Shown here piece by piece: positions 18,423 to 28,600 of a DNA stretch of 64,000 bases (the stretch's first letter is position 1; each line of letters starts with the position of its first letter). The position numbers and the translations under genes are program-made. A model generated the notes under the pieces. It was given only the letters and a program-made list of their open reading frames with translations, was not told the origin of the DNA and did no database searches. Source of the DNA: Rhizobium sp. NXC24 (GTDB taxonomy: Bacteria; Pseudomonadota; Alphaproteobacteria; Rhizobiales; Rhizobiaceae); assembly GCF_002944315.1 (NCBI RefSeq), contig NZ_CP024311.1, forward strand, positions 3,974,501 to 4,038,500, read 5' to 3'.

Positions 18423-19349
18423 ATGCCCATCAAGATTCCCGATACGCTGCCCGCGTTCGAAGCCCTCCAGAGCGAGGGTGTGCGGGTGATGACCGAAACG
18501 GTGGCGATCCGGCAGGATATCCGCCCCCTTCAGATCGGGCTTCTCAACCTCATGCCGAACAAGATCAAGACCGAAGTGCAAATGGCGCGCCTTGTCGGCG
18601 CCTCGCCCTTGCAGGTGGAATTCTCGCTGATCCGCGTCGGCGGCCACAAGGCCAAGAACACATCGGAAGAGCATCTGCTCGCCTTCTACCAGACTTGGGA
18701 GGAGGTGAAGCACCGCAAATACGACGGCTTCATCATTACCGGCGCGCCGATCGAGCTGCTGGATTATGAGGAGGTCACCTACTGGGACGAGATGCAGCAG
18801 ATCTTCGACTGGACGGCGACCAATGTCCATTCCACAATGAACGTCTGCTGGGGCGCGATGGCGGCTGCCTATCATTTCCATAGGGTGCCGAAATATACGC
18901 TGAAGGAAAAAGCCTTCGGGGTCTATCGCCACCAAAACCTGAAGCCGTCCTCGGTCTATCTCAACGGCTTCTCCGATGATTTCGCCATTCCGGTCTCGCG
19001 CTGGACGGAAGTGCGCCGTGCCGACATCGAAAAGGTGCCGGGGCTACAGATCCTGATGGACTCCAGCGAGATGGGCGTCTGTCTGGTCCACGAGCAGGCC
19101 TGCAACCGGCTCTACATGTTCAATCACGTGGAGTATGATTCCACCTCGCTGGCGGACGAATATTTTCGGGATGTGAACGCGGGCGTGCCGATCAAGATGC
19201 CGCACAATTATTTCCCGCATAACGACCCGGAAATCGCGCCGCAGAACCGCTGGCGCAGCCATGCGCATCTGTTCTTCGGCAACTGGATCAACGAGATCTA
19301 CCAGACCACGCCCTATGATCTCGAGGAGATCGGCCAAGAGAGGTTCTGA
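18423..19349 (+). CDS. metA: Homoserine O-acetyltransferase (MetA family)
   Basis: A 308-residue MetA family enzyme that activates homoserine in methionine synthesis. The catalytic cysteine is C142 in 'NVCWGA'. Residue 111, known to set acyl-CoA choice in this family, is glutamate ('GAPIELL', E111), which predicts acetyl-CoA rather than succinyl-CoA. The start is ATG 18423; a GTG three codons earlier is in frame but less likely. A SAM-II riboswitch and terminator hairpin precede it. The VWA gene starts 2 bases after the stop. Confidence 0.95.
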   Translation: MPIKIPDTLPAFEALQSEGVRVMTETVAIRQDIRPLQIGLLNLMPNKIKTEVQMARLVGASPLQVEFSLIRVGGHKAKNTSEEHLLAFYQTWEEVKHRKYDGFIITGAPIELLDYEEVTYWDEMQQIFDWTATNVHSTMNVCWGAMAAAYHFHRVPKYTLKEKAFGVYRHQNLKPSSVYLNGFSDDFAIPVSRWTEVRRADIEKVPGLQILMDSSEMGVCLVHEQACNRLYMFNHVEYDSTSLADEYFRDVNAGVPIKMPHNYFPHNDPEIAPQNRWRSHAHLFFGNWINEIYQTTPYDLEEIGQERF

Positions 19350-19351
19350 GC

Positions 19352-20539
19352 TTGTTCATTCCCTTCTTCCTGAAACTGAAGGAAGCGAAGGTTCCGGTGA
19401 CGCTCCGGGAATTCCTGTCGCTTCTGGAGGGGATGGAAGAAGGGATCGCCGATTACGACGTCGAGGCCTTCTACTATCTGGCCCGTGCGGCGCTGATCAA
19501 GGACGAGCGCTTCATCGACCGTTTCGATCAGGTCTTTGCCGATTACTTCCGCGGTGTCGAGGCGGTCGGCAGCGATGCGCCGCCGGCCGAGCAGGTCGCG
19601 ATCCCCGAGGAATGGCTGCGCAAACTCGCTGAAAAACATCTGACGGACGAGGAAAAGAAGCTGGTCGAGGCGCTCGGCGGCTTCGAAAAGCTGATGGAGA
19701 CGCTGCGTCAGCGTCTTGCCGAACAGAAGGGCCGGCACCAGGGCGGCTCGAAATGGATCGGTACGGCGGGCACGTCGCCGTTCGGCGCGTATGGCTATAA
19801 CCCCGAAGGCGTGCGCATCGGCCAGGACGCGTCCCGTCACCGCAAGGCGGCGAAAGTCTGGGACCGCCGCGAATTTCAAAATCTCGACGACAGCGTCGAA
19901 CTCGGCACCCGCAACATCAAAGTGGCGCTGAAACGGCTCCGCCGCTGGGTGCGCGAAGGAGCTGCCGAAGAGCTCGATCTTTCCGGAACGATCCGCTCCA
20001 CCGCAGAGCACGGCTATCTCGACGTCCAGACCCGGCCGGAGCGGCGCAATGCCGTCAAACTGTTGATGTTCTTCGATGTCGGCGGTTCGATGGATGATCA
20101 TATCCGTGTGGTCGAGGAACTATTCTCCGCCGCCCGCGCCGAATTCCGGCACATGGAATATTTCTATTTTCACAACTGCCTCTACGAAGGCGTATGGAAG
20201 GACAATCGCCGCCGGCGCGCCGATATTACCGCAACGGCCGACCTGATCCGCACCTTCGGTCCCGACTATCGCGTCGTCTTCGTCGGCGATGCCTCGATGA
20301 GCCCCTATGAGGTCACCCATCCCGGCGGCTCCGTGGAACATTGGAACAGGGAGGCCGGCGAAGCCTGGCTCAGCCGTATCACCGGCCATTTCCGCAAATG
20401 CGTCTGGCTCAATCCCGTGCCCGAAAACTATTGGACCCACACCACCTCGATCTCAATCATCCGCCGTCTGCTTGCCGAGCGGATGTACCCGCTGACGCTT
20501 GGTGGTTTGGAGAGGGCGACGAAGGAACTGTCCCGCTGA
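19352..20539 (+). CDS. VWA domain protein, CoxE-like
   Basis: A 395-residue protein that starts with TTG, 2 bases after metA, so translation is probably coupled to it. The C-terminal half (from about residue 225) is a von Willebrand A-like domain with a MIDAS-like 'MFFDVGGSMDDH' in which the first serine of DxSxS is replaced by glycine. CoxE-type proteins work with MoxR ATPases in maturing metalloenzymes; the ATPase at 16955 is the likely partner. Its expression may depend on the SAM-II riboswitch upstream of metA, unlike the ATPase. Confidence 0.88.
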   Translation: MFIPFFLKLKEAKVPVTLREFLSLLEGMEEGIADYDVEAFYYLARAALIKDERFIDRFDQVFADYFRGVEAVGSDAPPAEQVAIPEEWLRKLAEKHLTDEEKKLVEALGGFEKLMETLRQRLAEQKGRHQGGSKWIGTAGTSPFGAYGYNPEGVRIGQDASRHRKAAKVWDRREFQNLDDSVELGTRNIKVALKRLRRWVREGAAEELDLSGTIRSTAEHGYLDVQTRPERRNAVKLLMFFDVGGSMDDHIRVVEELFSAARAEFRHMEYFYFHNCLYEGVWKDNRRRRADITATADLIRTFGPDYRVVFVGDASMSPYEVTHPGGSVEHWNREAGEAWLSRITGHFRKCVWLNPVPENYWTHTTSISIIRRLLAERMYPLTLGGLERATKELSR

Positions 20540-20819
20540 GACAATCTACATTGATTGCCTGCTTGTCTTCATCATGCATGCTTGATGGCGATGGCTAGGC
20601 ACAAGACCGCGGCAAACCCGAACAAAACACCTCGCCGGCCTGTCGTACGCATTGCACATTTCCGGCGCAGTCTGCCGGTTCCGAAGCCGTCGGGAGAAAC
20701 CCGAGCGGCACTTGATCGGCCACCCGCCGCCTCTAAATTTCGCAATCGACCGATTGCGGACCGGCGCAAATGGGGGCAGGGTCAAGCCTCGAATTTTCAA
20801 TGGGAATGGATGAGCTGAT

Positions 20820-21845
20820 ATGACGAAAGACAATTTGGAGCGGGAAGTTTTCGGGACGACGGCCGATGGAGAAACGGTCTATCGCGTCAAGATAGTCGGC
20901 GGCGGCCTGACGGCTCACATCATGACCTGGGGTGCCGTCATTCAGGACCTGCGGCTGGACGGCCATAGCCCGTCCCTGCTGCTCGGCTTCGATGACTTCG
21001 CCGATTATCCGGCCCATTCCTCCTATTTCGGCGCCACGCCCGGCCGCTGCGCCAACCGCATCGGCGCCGGCCGTTTCACGCTGGACGGCAAGGAATATCA
21101 GCTCGACCTCAACGAAAAAGGCGTCACCCATCTGCATGGCGGCAAGGATAATACCGCCAAGCGCAACTGGACGATCGTCGAACACGCCATCGACCGCGTC
21201 GTGCTGAAGATCGTCGATCCGGATGGCCGCGCCGGCTATCCTGGCAATTGCACGATCCAGGCGACCTATTGGGTGCATGGCAACGGCGAATTCTCGGTTA
21301 CCTATGAATCGACGACCGATCAGCCGACGCTCGCCAATGTCTGCCAGCACGCCTATTTCAACCTCGATGGCCACGACGACGCGCTCGGCCACGACATCAT
21401 GATCGCCGCCGACCACTATACCCCGACGGATGAAAAGCAGGTGCCCACGGGCGAAGTGCGTCCCGTCGCCGACACTGTCTTCGATTTCCGCGAAATGGCG
21501 CCGATGATGCGCTTCGATGGGACCGAACAGGCGCTCTACGACCATAATTTCTGCCTGTCGTCCGAACGCACCGCCAAGCGCTCGGTGGTGCTGGCACGCA
21601 GCGTCAATTCCGGCGTCTCGCTGGAAGTGCGCACGACCGAGCCCGGGGTGCAGTTCTATGCGGGCTTCAAGCTGGATGTTCCCGTTCCCGGCCACGATGG
21701 CCGCAAGATCGGCCCCTTCGCAGGGTTCTGCCTGGAAACCCAGGTCTGGCCGGATGCCATCAACCACGAGGGCTTCCCGAACGCCGTTCTTCGTCCCGGC
21801 GAAGTACTGCGGCAGGAAACGGATTACATCTTCACCAAGAACTGA
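20820..21845 (+). CDS. galM: Aldose 1-epimerase (galactose mutarotase family)
   Basis: A 341-residue cytoplasmic mutarotase. Family positions visible are the substrate-binding histidine in 'VTHLHGGKDN' (about residue 103), the catalytic acid histidine in 'CQHAYFNLDGH' (about 180) and the catalytic base glutamate in 'GFCLETQVWPDA' (about 305). It interconverts alpha and beta anomers of a sugar such as glucose or galactose. It precedes an amino-sugar operon but is separated from it by a hairpin and its own 120-base gap. The 280 bases upstream hold no gene I can support. Confidence 0.9.
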   Translation: MTKDNLEREVFGTTADGETVYRVKIVGGGLTAHIMTWGAVIQDLRLDGHSPSLLLGFDDFADYPAHSSYFGATPGRCANRIGAGRFTLDGKEYQLDLNEKGVTHLHGGKDNTAKRNWTIVEHAIDRVVLKIVDPDGRAGYPGNCTIQATYWVHGNGEFSVTYESTTDQPTLANVCQHAYFNLDGHDDALGHDIMIAADHYTPTDEKQVPTGEVRPVADTVFDFREMAPMMRFDGTEQALYDHNFCLSSERTAKRSVVLARSVNSGVSLEVRTTEPGVQFYAGFKLDVPVPGHDGRKIGPFAGFCLETQVWPDAINHEGFPNAVLRPGEVLRQETDYIFTKN

Positions 21846-21867
21846 GCTGAAGGTACCCAATCACGGA

Positions 21868-21900
21868 ATTGTCGGCCGGGCGCACTGCGCCCAGCCGATT
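21868..21900 (+). terminator. Hairpin after galM, probable terminator
   Basis: CGGCCGGGCGCA pairs with TGCGCCCAGCCG around a short loop, within AATTGT and GATT flanks. Only a weak T-run (GAATTTTAG) follows, so termination is plausible but not certain. Confidence 0.45.
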
Positions 21901-21936
21901 GAATTTTAGCCCCGCAGATCAGATTCACCTTGCAGA

Positions 21937-21979
21937 TTGGTTCTAAATAGGTTCTATGAAGGACCCATGGATAGAACCA
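21937..21979. promoter_or_regulatory. Candidate autoregulatory operator of the GntR gene
   Basis: Three copies of a GGTTCTA word flank the start codon: GGTTCTA at 21939-21945, a direct copy at 21950-21956 (11 bp away, one helical turn), and the inverted copy TAGAACC at 21972-21978. The last lies within the first codons of the regulator gene. GntR/HutC regulators bind such symmetric words, so autoregulation of the amino-sugar operon is likely. Confidence 0.5.
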
Positions 21980-22740
21980 GTTTAGTCGCTGAATTGAACA
22001 GTCGTGGCCTGCGCGACGCGGCCATGAGCGGCCCGTTGTACAAGCGCCTGGCGCAGGCGCTGACCGGGCTCATCCAGGAAGGCCTGCTGAAATCGGGAGC
22101 AGCGCTGCCGGGCGAGCGCGACCTGGCCGAGGCATTGCAGGTCGGCCGCGTCACGGTCCGCACCGCCTATCGCGATCTGCTGGCCTCCGGCGCGATCGAG
22201 TCACGCCATGGCAGCGGTACTTTCGTGTCGCAGCGCGTCGAGCGTATCGAACAATCGCTCTGGCGCCTCTCCTCCTTCTCCGCCGATATGCGCTCGCGCG
22301 GTCGCGAGCCGGCGGCAAGGATCCTGTCGCGCAGCGTCAGCACGCCGGCACCCGAAGAATCCTTTCTGCTCGGTCTCGGGCAGGACGAGCCCGTGCTGCG
22401 GCTCGATCGCTTGCGCCTGGCCGATGGCCAGCCGCTCGCCATCGAGCGCGCCGTCGTACCGATCAAATTCGTCGGCGAGGATGCGGTTTCCGAGGGTTCG
22501 CTCTATGATGCGCTGGCTGGAAACGGCTTCAAGCCGGTCCGGGCCCTGCAACGGCTGACAGCCGTGACGCTCGATCCGACCTCCGCGTCGATCCTCAACG
22601 TCAAAGCCGGCGCGCCCGCGCTTTTGATCGAACGTATTTCACGCCTGGAAGACCAGCGCGTCGTTGAATACACCCGCTCGCATTATCGCGGCGATGCCTA
22701 TGATTTCGTTGCCGAATTGAGAATTGGAGATGACCTATGA
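21967..22740 (+). CDS. GntR/HutC family transcriptional regulator of amino-sugar genes
   Basis: A 257-residue regulator. The start ATG 21967 follows GAAGGA. The N-terminal winged helix-turn-helix covers about residues 22-85 ('GALPGERDLAEAL'-like region, here 'GAALPGERDLAEALQVGRVT'), followed by a UTRA effector-binding domain to the end. The stop overlaps the NagB-II start as ATGA, so it heads the operon and probably senses a glucosamine or N-acetylglucosamine phosphate, as NagR/NagQ-type regulators do. Confidence 0.88.
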   Translation: MDRTSLVAELNSRGLRDAAMSGPLYKRLAQALTGLIQEGLLKSGAALPGERDLAEALQVGRVTVRTAYRDLLASGAIESRHGSGTFVSQRVERIEQSLWRLSSFSADMRSRGREPAARILSRSVSTPAPEESFLLGLGQDEPVLRLDRLRLADGQPLAIERAVVPIKFVGEDAVSEGSLYDALAGNGFKPVRALQRLTAVTLDPTSASILNVKAGAPALLIERISRLEDQRVVEYTRSHYRGDAYDFVAELRIGDDL

Positions 22741-23768
22741 GCGAGACCCAATCCCTGATGCTGACGGAAGCCGGCCAGTCGCCGGATGTTGTCGCGGCGC
22801 TGCTTGAGAAAGAAAAGCCCGTCTTTGCTGAAATCGCAAAGCTCTTCACCTCTACGCGTCCCTCTGTTATCACCACGGCCGCACGTGGGTCTTCCGACCA
22901 TGCCGCCACCTTCTTCAAATATCTCTTCGAGATCTCCCATGGCGTACCCGTCGCGTCGGTCGGTCCGTCGATCGCCTCGGTCTATGGCGCCCCCCTGCAT
23001 CTAAAGGGCGGCATCCACTTCACCGTATCGCAATCCGGCGGCAGCCCCGACATCATCGCGCTGCAGGCCGCCGCCAAGCAAGGTGGTGCCACCACGATCG
23101 CCGTCGTCAACGTCACCGACAGCCCGCTCGCCAAGGAGGCCGATATCGTGCTCGGTCTCAACGCCGGCCCGGAAAAGAGCGTCGCCGCCACGAAATCCTT
23201 CATTGCCTCCGTCGCAGCGCTCGCCGGCGTCACCGCCGCGATCTCGGGAAACCAGGCGCTTGCCGCCGGCCTCGCCAAATTGCCGGAAGCGCTTGCAGCG
23301 ACATCGGGGATCGACGGCAAGGCCGCCGAGGACGTGCTGTTCAACGCGACATCGCTTTATACCGGCGGTCGCGGTCCAGCATTCGCCATTGCGCTGGAGG
23401 CAGCCCTGAAGGCCAAGGAAACCTCTGGCCTGCATGCCGAAGCCTTTTCGCTTGCCGAGCTGATGCACGGACCGATGCGGCTAGTGCAGCCGGGCTTCCC
23501 GATTGTTGCCTTTTCGCCCGACGATGCCGCCTTTGCCAACAATGCCCAGGCGCTGGAGCGCCTGCAGAAGCTCGGCGCCACCGCCGTCTCCTTCTCTACC
23601 GCTCCGCTACCCGGCATCAACCTTCGCATGCCGACCACCGGCAACGGTTTGCTCGACCCGCTGGTGTCGCTGCTCTGCTATTATCGCCTCATCGAATCCG
23701 TGACGCGTCGCAAGGGATTCGATCCGGATAAGCCGGCTAATCTTCTCAAGGTAACGGAGACCATGTGA
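22737..23768 (+). CDS. SIS-domain glucosamine-6-phosphate deaminase (NagB-II type)
   Basis: A 343-residue protein with two SIS domains (about 30-165 and 195-330), equivalent to the isomerase half of GlmS without the glutaminase half. 'TAARGSSDHAATFFKYLFE', 'SQSGGSPDI' and 'ETSGLHAEAFSLAELMHGPM' are the usual sugar-phosphate-binding and catalytic stretches. In nag operons this form deaminates glucosamine-6-phosphate to fructose-6-phosphate and ammonia. It lies between the regulator and nagA, overlapping both. Confidence 0.88.
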   Translation: MSETQSLMLTEAGQSPDVVAALLEKEKPVFAEIAKLFTSTRPSVITTAARGSSDHAATFFKYLFEISHGVPVASVGPSIASVYGAPLHLKGGIHFTVSQSGGSPDIIALQAAAKQGGATTIAVVNVTDSPLAKEADIVLGLNAGPEKSVAATKSFIASVAALAGVTAAISGNQALAAGLAKLPEALAATSGIDGKAAEDVLFNATSLYTGGRGPAFAIALEAALKAKETSGLHAEAFSLAELMHGPMRLVQPGFPIVAFSPDDAAFANNAQALERLQKLGATAVSFSTAPLPGINLRMPTTGNGLLDPLVSLLCYYRLIESVTRRKGFDPDKPANLLKVTETM

Positions 23769-24925
23769 TGGATTACAAGGTCTTTACCGGCGCCCGCGTC
23801 TTCGACGGCGAACGGTTTCACGAGGACAGCGCCTTGGTGACCGGCAATGGCCGGGTGCAGGCGATCACCGCCGCCAACAATGTGCCGGATAATGCCGAAG
23901 TGATCCGCCTTGACGGCGGCGTCCTGTCCCCCGGCTTCATCGACGCACAGGTGAACGGCGGTGGCGGCCGCATGCTGAACGACGGCCCTTCGCCGGAAGC
24001 CATGTATACGATCGCCGAGGGGCATCGCCCCTATGGTACGACGGCGCTGCTGCCGACGCTGATCACCGATATCGCTGCGACGACGACGGCGGCGATCGAG
24101 GCGGCGACCGAAGCCGTCAAGGCCAACCGAGGCGTCGTCGGCCTGCATCTCGAAGGCCCGCATCTGGCGCCGGCCCGCAAGGGTGCACATCTTGCCGAAC
24201 TGATGCGCCCGGTCGAAGACAGCGACGTCAAGACCCTCATCCGCGCCCGCGAGGCGATCGGCATCCTGCTGGTCACCATGGCGGCCGAGCAGGTCACCGC
24301 ACGCCAGGTACAGGCGCTGAACGAAGGCGGCGTCATCGTCAGCATCGGCCATAGCGACTGCACCGCGGAAGCGGCCGATGCCCGCTTCGACGCCGGCGCC
24401 CGTGGCGTCACCCATCTTTTCAACGCCATGAGCCAGATGGGTCATCGCGCGCCGGGCCTCGTGGGCGCAGCGATCGACCATCCCGCGCCCTGGTGCGGCA
24501 TCATCGCCGATGGTCACCATGTCGATCCACGAGCCCTGCGCATCGCGCTTCGCGCCAAGCGCGGCGAGGGCCGGCTGTTCTTCGTCACCGATGCCATGTC
24601 GCTGGTTGGCACCGACCTTCCGAGCTTCACCCTGAACGGCCGCACCGTCTATCGCACCAAGGGCGGCTATTGCTCGAAGCTGACGCTGGATGACGGCACG
24701 CTTGCCGGCTCCGATGTCGATATGGCCTCGACGATCCGTTACGGCGTCAATATCCTTGAATTGCCGCTGGCAGAAGCCTTGCGCATGGCGACGTCCTATC
24801 CCGCGCGCTTCCTGCGGCTTACCGACCGTGGATATCTGACGCCCGGCGCGCGTGCCGATCTCGTCCACATCAATGACGGCATCGAAGTCACCAAGACATG
24901 GATCTCCGGCCAGCGATCGGCCTGA
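23768..24925 (+). CDS. nagA: N-acetylglucosamine-6-phosphate deacetylase
   Basis: A 385-residue amidohydrolase. Metal- and substrate-site stretches are 'LHLEGPHLAPARKGAH', 'IGHSDCTAEAADA', 'VTHLFNAMSQM' and the catalytic aspartate in 'FVTDAMSLVGT'. The N-terminal 'GFIDAQVNGGGG' is the usual family start of the barrel. The start overlaps the upstream stop as TGATG; a GTG one codon earlier is less likely. It makes glucosamine-6-phosphate for the deaminase encoded just before it. Confidence 0.95.
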   Translation: MDYKVFTGARVFDGERFHEDSALVTGNGRVQAITAANNVPDNAEVIRLDGGVLSPGFIDAQVNGGGGRMLNDGPSPEAMYTIAEGHRPYGTTALLPTLITDIAATTTAAIEAATEAVKANRGVVGLHLEGPHLAPARKGAHLAELMRPVEDSDVKTLIRAREAIGILLVTMAAEQVTARQVQALNEGGVIVSIGHSDCTAEAADARFDAGARGVTHLFNAMSQMGHRAPGLVGAAIDHPAPWCGIIADGHHVDPRALRIALRAKRGEGRLFFVTDAMSLVGTDLPSFTLNGRTVYRTKGGYCSKLTLDDGTLAGSDVDMASTIRYGVNILELPLAEALRMATSYPARFLRLTDRGYLTPGARADLVHINDGIEVTKTWISGQRSA

Positions 24926-24949
24926 AACCGCAAACGAGAGAGGCACGGA

Positions 24950-25678
24950 ATGACCGCAGTCACGGACAGCTATTTCTCCGCCCTCATCGGCCGGCTGGAA
25001 ACCTTGCGCGAGACGCTCGCCGAGCCGATGGCCAAGGCTGCCGCCGTCATCAGCGCGGCGGCGCGCGCCGATCGACGCGTCTATGTCTTCGGCACCGGCC
25101 ATTCGCATATGCTGGCGGAGGAGGTGCACTACCGCGCCGGCGGCCTGGCCTTCACCATCCCCGTGCTGGTCGGCTCCGCCATGCTGCACGAAGGCGCCGT
25201 CATCAGTTCGGTCTATGAGCGCACCGAGGGCCTGATACGGCCGATTTTCGAGCGCTACGGCATGCAGTCCGGCGATGTACTGATCATCGCCTCCAATTCC
25301 GGCGTCAATGCCGCCCCGATCGAGGCTGCCGATTACGGCCGCGAGATCGGCGCGACCGTCATCGCCATTACTTCCCTCGCCTACTCCACCGCTATCGCCA
25401 ATGGCCGCCGGCGGTTAGCCGATATCGCCGATATCGTCTTCGACAACGGCCTGCCGCCTGGCGACGCCGTCATCGATCTGCCAGGCAGCGATTTGAAAGT
25501 CGGGCCGGCATCGACTGCGATCGGCGCCACGGTGTTGAATGCCGTTTTTGCCGAAGTCGCCGCCGAGCTTTGCAAGGACGGCGACCCGCCGGTCTATCTC
25601 AGCGCCAACATGCCGCGCGCCAAGGAAATCAATCAGCGGCTGGTGAAAAAATACCGGCCGCGCAATCCACATCTCTGA
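24950..25678 (+). CDS. SIS domain sugar-phosphate-binding protein
   Basis: A 242-residue single-SIS protein of the COG4821/UPF0309 type, with '[20 protein letters not shown]' and '[19 protein letters not shown]' as phosphosugar-binding loops. GAGAGG precedes the ATG, 24 bases after nagA. It is the last gene of the amino-sugar operon and may bind or isomerise a phosphosugar. The exact reaction is unknown for this group. Confidence 0.8.
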   Translation: MTAVTDSYFSALIGRLETLRETLAEPMAKAAAVISAAARADRRVYVFGTGHSHMLAEEVHYRAGGLAFTIPVLVGSAMLHEGAVISSVYERTEGLIRPIFERYGMQSGDVLIIASNSGVNAAPIEAADYGREIGATVIAITSLAYSTAIANGRRRLADIADIVFDNGLPPGDAVIDLPGSDLKVGPASTAIGATVLNAVFAEVAAELCKDGDPPVYLSANMPRAKEINQRLVKKYRPRNPHL

Positions 25679-25684
25679 TCCGTA

Positions 25685-28600
25685 TCACTGCGCCGCGGCG
25701 TCGTGGGCTGAAGGCGCTTCCGCCGCAGCCTCCGCCGCCGGCCGGCGCCGCCTGCGCAGCACGACGTAGAAGACGGGCGTCAGGAACAGGCCGAACAACG
25801 TCACGCCGAGCATGCCCGAGAAAACCGCCGTACCCAGCGACTGGCGCATTTCCGCGCCGGGGCCGGTGGCGATCATCAGCGGCACGACGCCGAAGATGAA
25901 GGCGAAGGCAGTCATCAGGATCGGCCGCAGGCGCAGATGGCTGGCCTCGATTGCCGCTTCGACGGCACTCTTGCCCTCCTCCTGCGCCTGGCGGGCGAAT
26001 TCCACGATCAGGATCGCGTTCTTCGCCGCAAGGCCGATCAGCACGATGAGGCCGATCTGCGTCAGGATATTGTTGTCCATGCCCCTGAGATGCACGCCGA
26101 TGAGGGCAGCCAGCACCGCCAGCGGCACGATCAGGATGATGGCCAGCGGCAAGATCCAGCTTTCATACTGCGCCGAGAGCGCCAGGAAGACGAAGATGAC
26201 CGACAGCGCGAAGATATAGACGGCCGTATTGCCGGTGTTCCTTTCCTGATAAGCGAGCTCCGTCCATTCGAAGGTCGTACCCGCCGGCAGGAGGTTCTTC
26301 GCCAATCCTTCCATCGTATCGAGCGCGGTGCCGGTCGAAACTCCCGGCCCCGGATTGCCCTGGAGGGGGACCGAGACATACATGTTGTAGCGTTGGACAA
26401 GCGTCGGCCCGGTCGTATCCCGAATGTCGACCAGCGTCCCGAGCGGCACGAGCGCACCGGTTGCCGAGCGAACTTTCAGAGCGAGAATATCCTCCCGGTC
26501 CATGCGATATTGCTGGTCCGCCTGCGCCCGTACCTGATAGACGCGGCCGAAGGCGTTGAAGTCGTTGACATAGGACGTGCCGAGATTGATCGACAAGGTC
26601 TCGAAGATATTCGGGATCGGCACGTTCAGCGCCCGCGCCTTGTCACGATCGACCGCGAGGAAATATTGCGGGCTATTGGCCGAGAAGGTGGTGAAGACGC
26701 CGCTGACCCCCTTGTTCTGCGCGGCCACGCCCATGAGCTGATAGGCCAGCGGGAGAATCCGGCGCATATCGGCATTTTCCCGGTCCATAAGCTGCATCTT
26801 GAAGCCGCCGGAATTGCCGACGCCGCGGATGGAAGGCGGCGGAATCGCGATGATGAAGGCTTCCTGGATGCCCTGCAGGCTGCCGTAGAGCTGACCAATG
26901 ATTTTGCTGGCGCTCTCCCCGTTCTTCAATCTCTCCTCAAACGGTTTGAAGGGCGTGAAGATGACACCGGAATTCGAGGCATTCGTGAAGGTCGCGCCGT
27001 TGAAACCGGCGAAGGCAACAGCGTTTTCGACGCCCGGCGTTTTCCTGATGATCTCGGTCGCCTTCTGAATGACGGCGTTGGTGCGCGCGAGCGACGCTCC
27101 ATCCGGAAGCTGTACGACAACGATGGCATAGCCCTGGTCCATGGTCGGGATGAAGCCTTGCGGCACGATCTTGCCCATGTACCACGTCGCACCCAGCAGC
27201 CCGACGAAAACGACAAGAGCGCAGCCGAGCGCGACCCAGGTCGTGACGAGATGGCTGATGACCCAGGAATAGCCGCTGCTCATCCGGTCGAAGCCGCGGT
27301 TGAAACCGTTGCCAAGAGCGCGGCCGAAGCGCGAGAAGATGTTATTCGATTTCTTATGGTCATGCGGGCGCAGCACGATCGACGCGATCGCCGGCGACAG
27401 CGTCAGCGAATTCAGGCAGGAAATCGCTGTTGCAACGGAAATCGTCACCGCGAACTGCCGGTAGAACTGCCCCGATATGCCGGGAATGAAAGCCGTCGGC
27501 AGGAAGACGGCGATGAGGACCAGCGAAATCGCCAGCACGGCGGTACCGACCTCGTTCATGGTCACGTGCGACGCCTCTTTCGGCGTCATCCCGAGCGCAA
27601 GATTGCGTTCGACGTTTTCGACGACGACAATCGCATCGTCAACGACGATGCCGATGGCGAGCACTAGGCCGAACAGCGTCAGCATATTGAGCGAGAAGCC
27701 GAAGGCCAGCAAAAAGGCGAAGGTGCCGATCAACGATACCGGGATGGCGACGATCGGAATAATCGCCGTTCGCCAGGATTGCAGGAAGACCAGCACGACG
27801 ATGGCGACGAGGATCGCTGCCTCGAAGATCGTCTTGTAGACCTCGTTGATCGATTCCGAGATGAACTCCGTCGGATTGTAGACGATGCGATATTCGAGGC
27901 CCTGGGGGAAATCCTGTGCCAGATCCTTCATCGTCTTCTGGATATCTGCGGCGGCATCGAGCGCATTGGTGCCGGGCCGCGAAAAGATGCCGAGCGCAAC
28001 GGCGGGAGCACCGTTCAGATAGCTGTTGGTGACATAGTCCTGCGCGCCGAGTTCGATGCGCGCCACATCCTGCAACTGCACGAGCCGACCGCTATCCGTC
28101 GCCTTGACGATGACATAGCGGAATTGTCGCGCATCGGAAAAGCGCCCCTGGGTCGTCACCGTATATTGAAAGGCATTGGTGCCCGAAACCGGCGGCCCGC
28201 CGATCGAGCCGCCCGATACCTGCACGTTCTGATCCCTCAAGGCCTGGACTATATCGCCGGCCGTCATGCCGTAGGCGGCAAGCTTTTCGGGGTCGAGCCA
28301 GATGCGCAGCGAATATTGCCGCTCGCCGAAGAGCTGCACGTCGCCGACGCCGTCGAGCCGGACGAGAAGGTCGCGGATGCGCGTGCGGGCGTAGTTGGAG
28401 ATATAGAGTTGATCATAGCGATTGCTCGGAGAAAGCAGATGCACGACCATCATCAGGTCAGGCGAGCTTTTGACCGTGGTGATGCCGATGCGGCGAACCT
28501 CATCCGGCAGGCGGGGCTCGGCGATGGAGACGCGGTTCTGGACCAGAACCTGCGCCTTGTCGAGATCGGTGCCGAGCTTGAAGGTAATGGTCAGCGACAT

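Noticed and set aside
16907..18433. 508-codon minus-strand frame opposite MoxR, Nudix and the SAM-II riboswitch
   Set aside because: It crosses the riboswitch and is antisense to two clear genes; low-complexity Arg/Asp-rich translation.
20540..20819. Small frames in the gap before galM
   Set aside because: Overlapping short frames on both strands without ribosome sites or protein-like composition.
25937..27667. 576-codon plus-strand frame opposite the RND pump gene
   Set aside because: Antisense shadow of a full-length AcrB-type gene; sequence rich in R, D, H, E with no domain.
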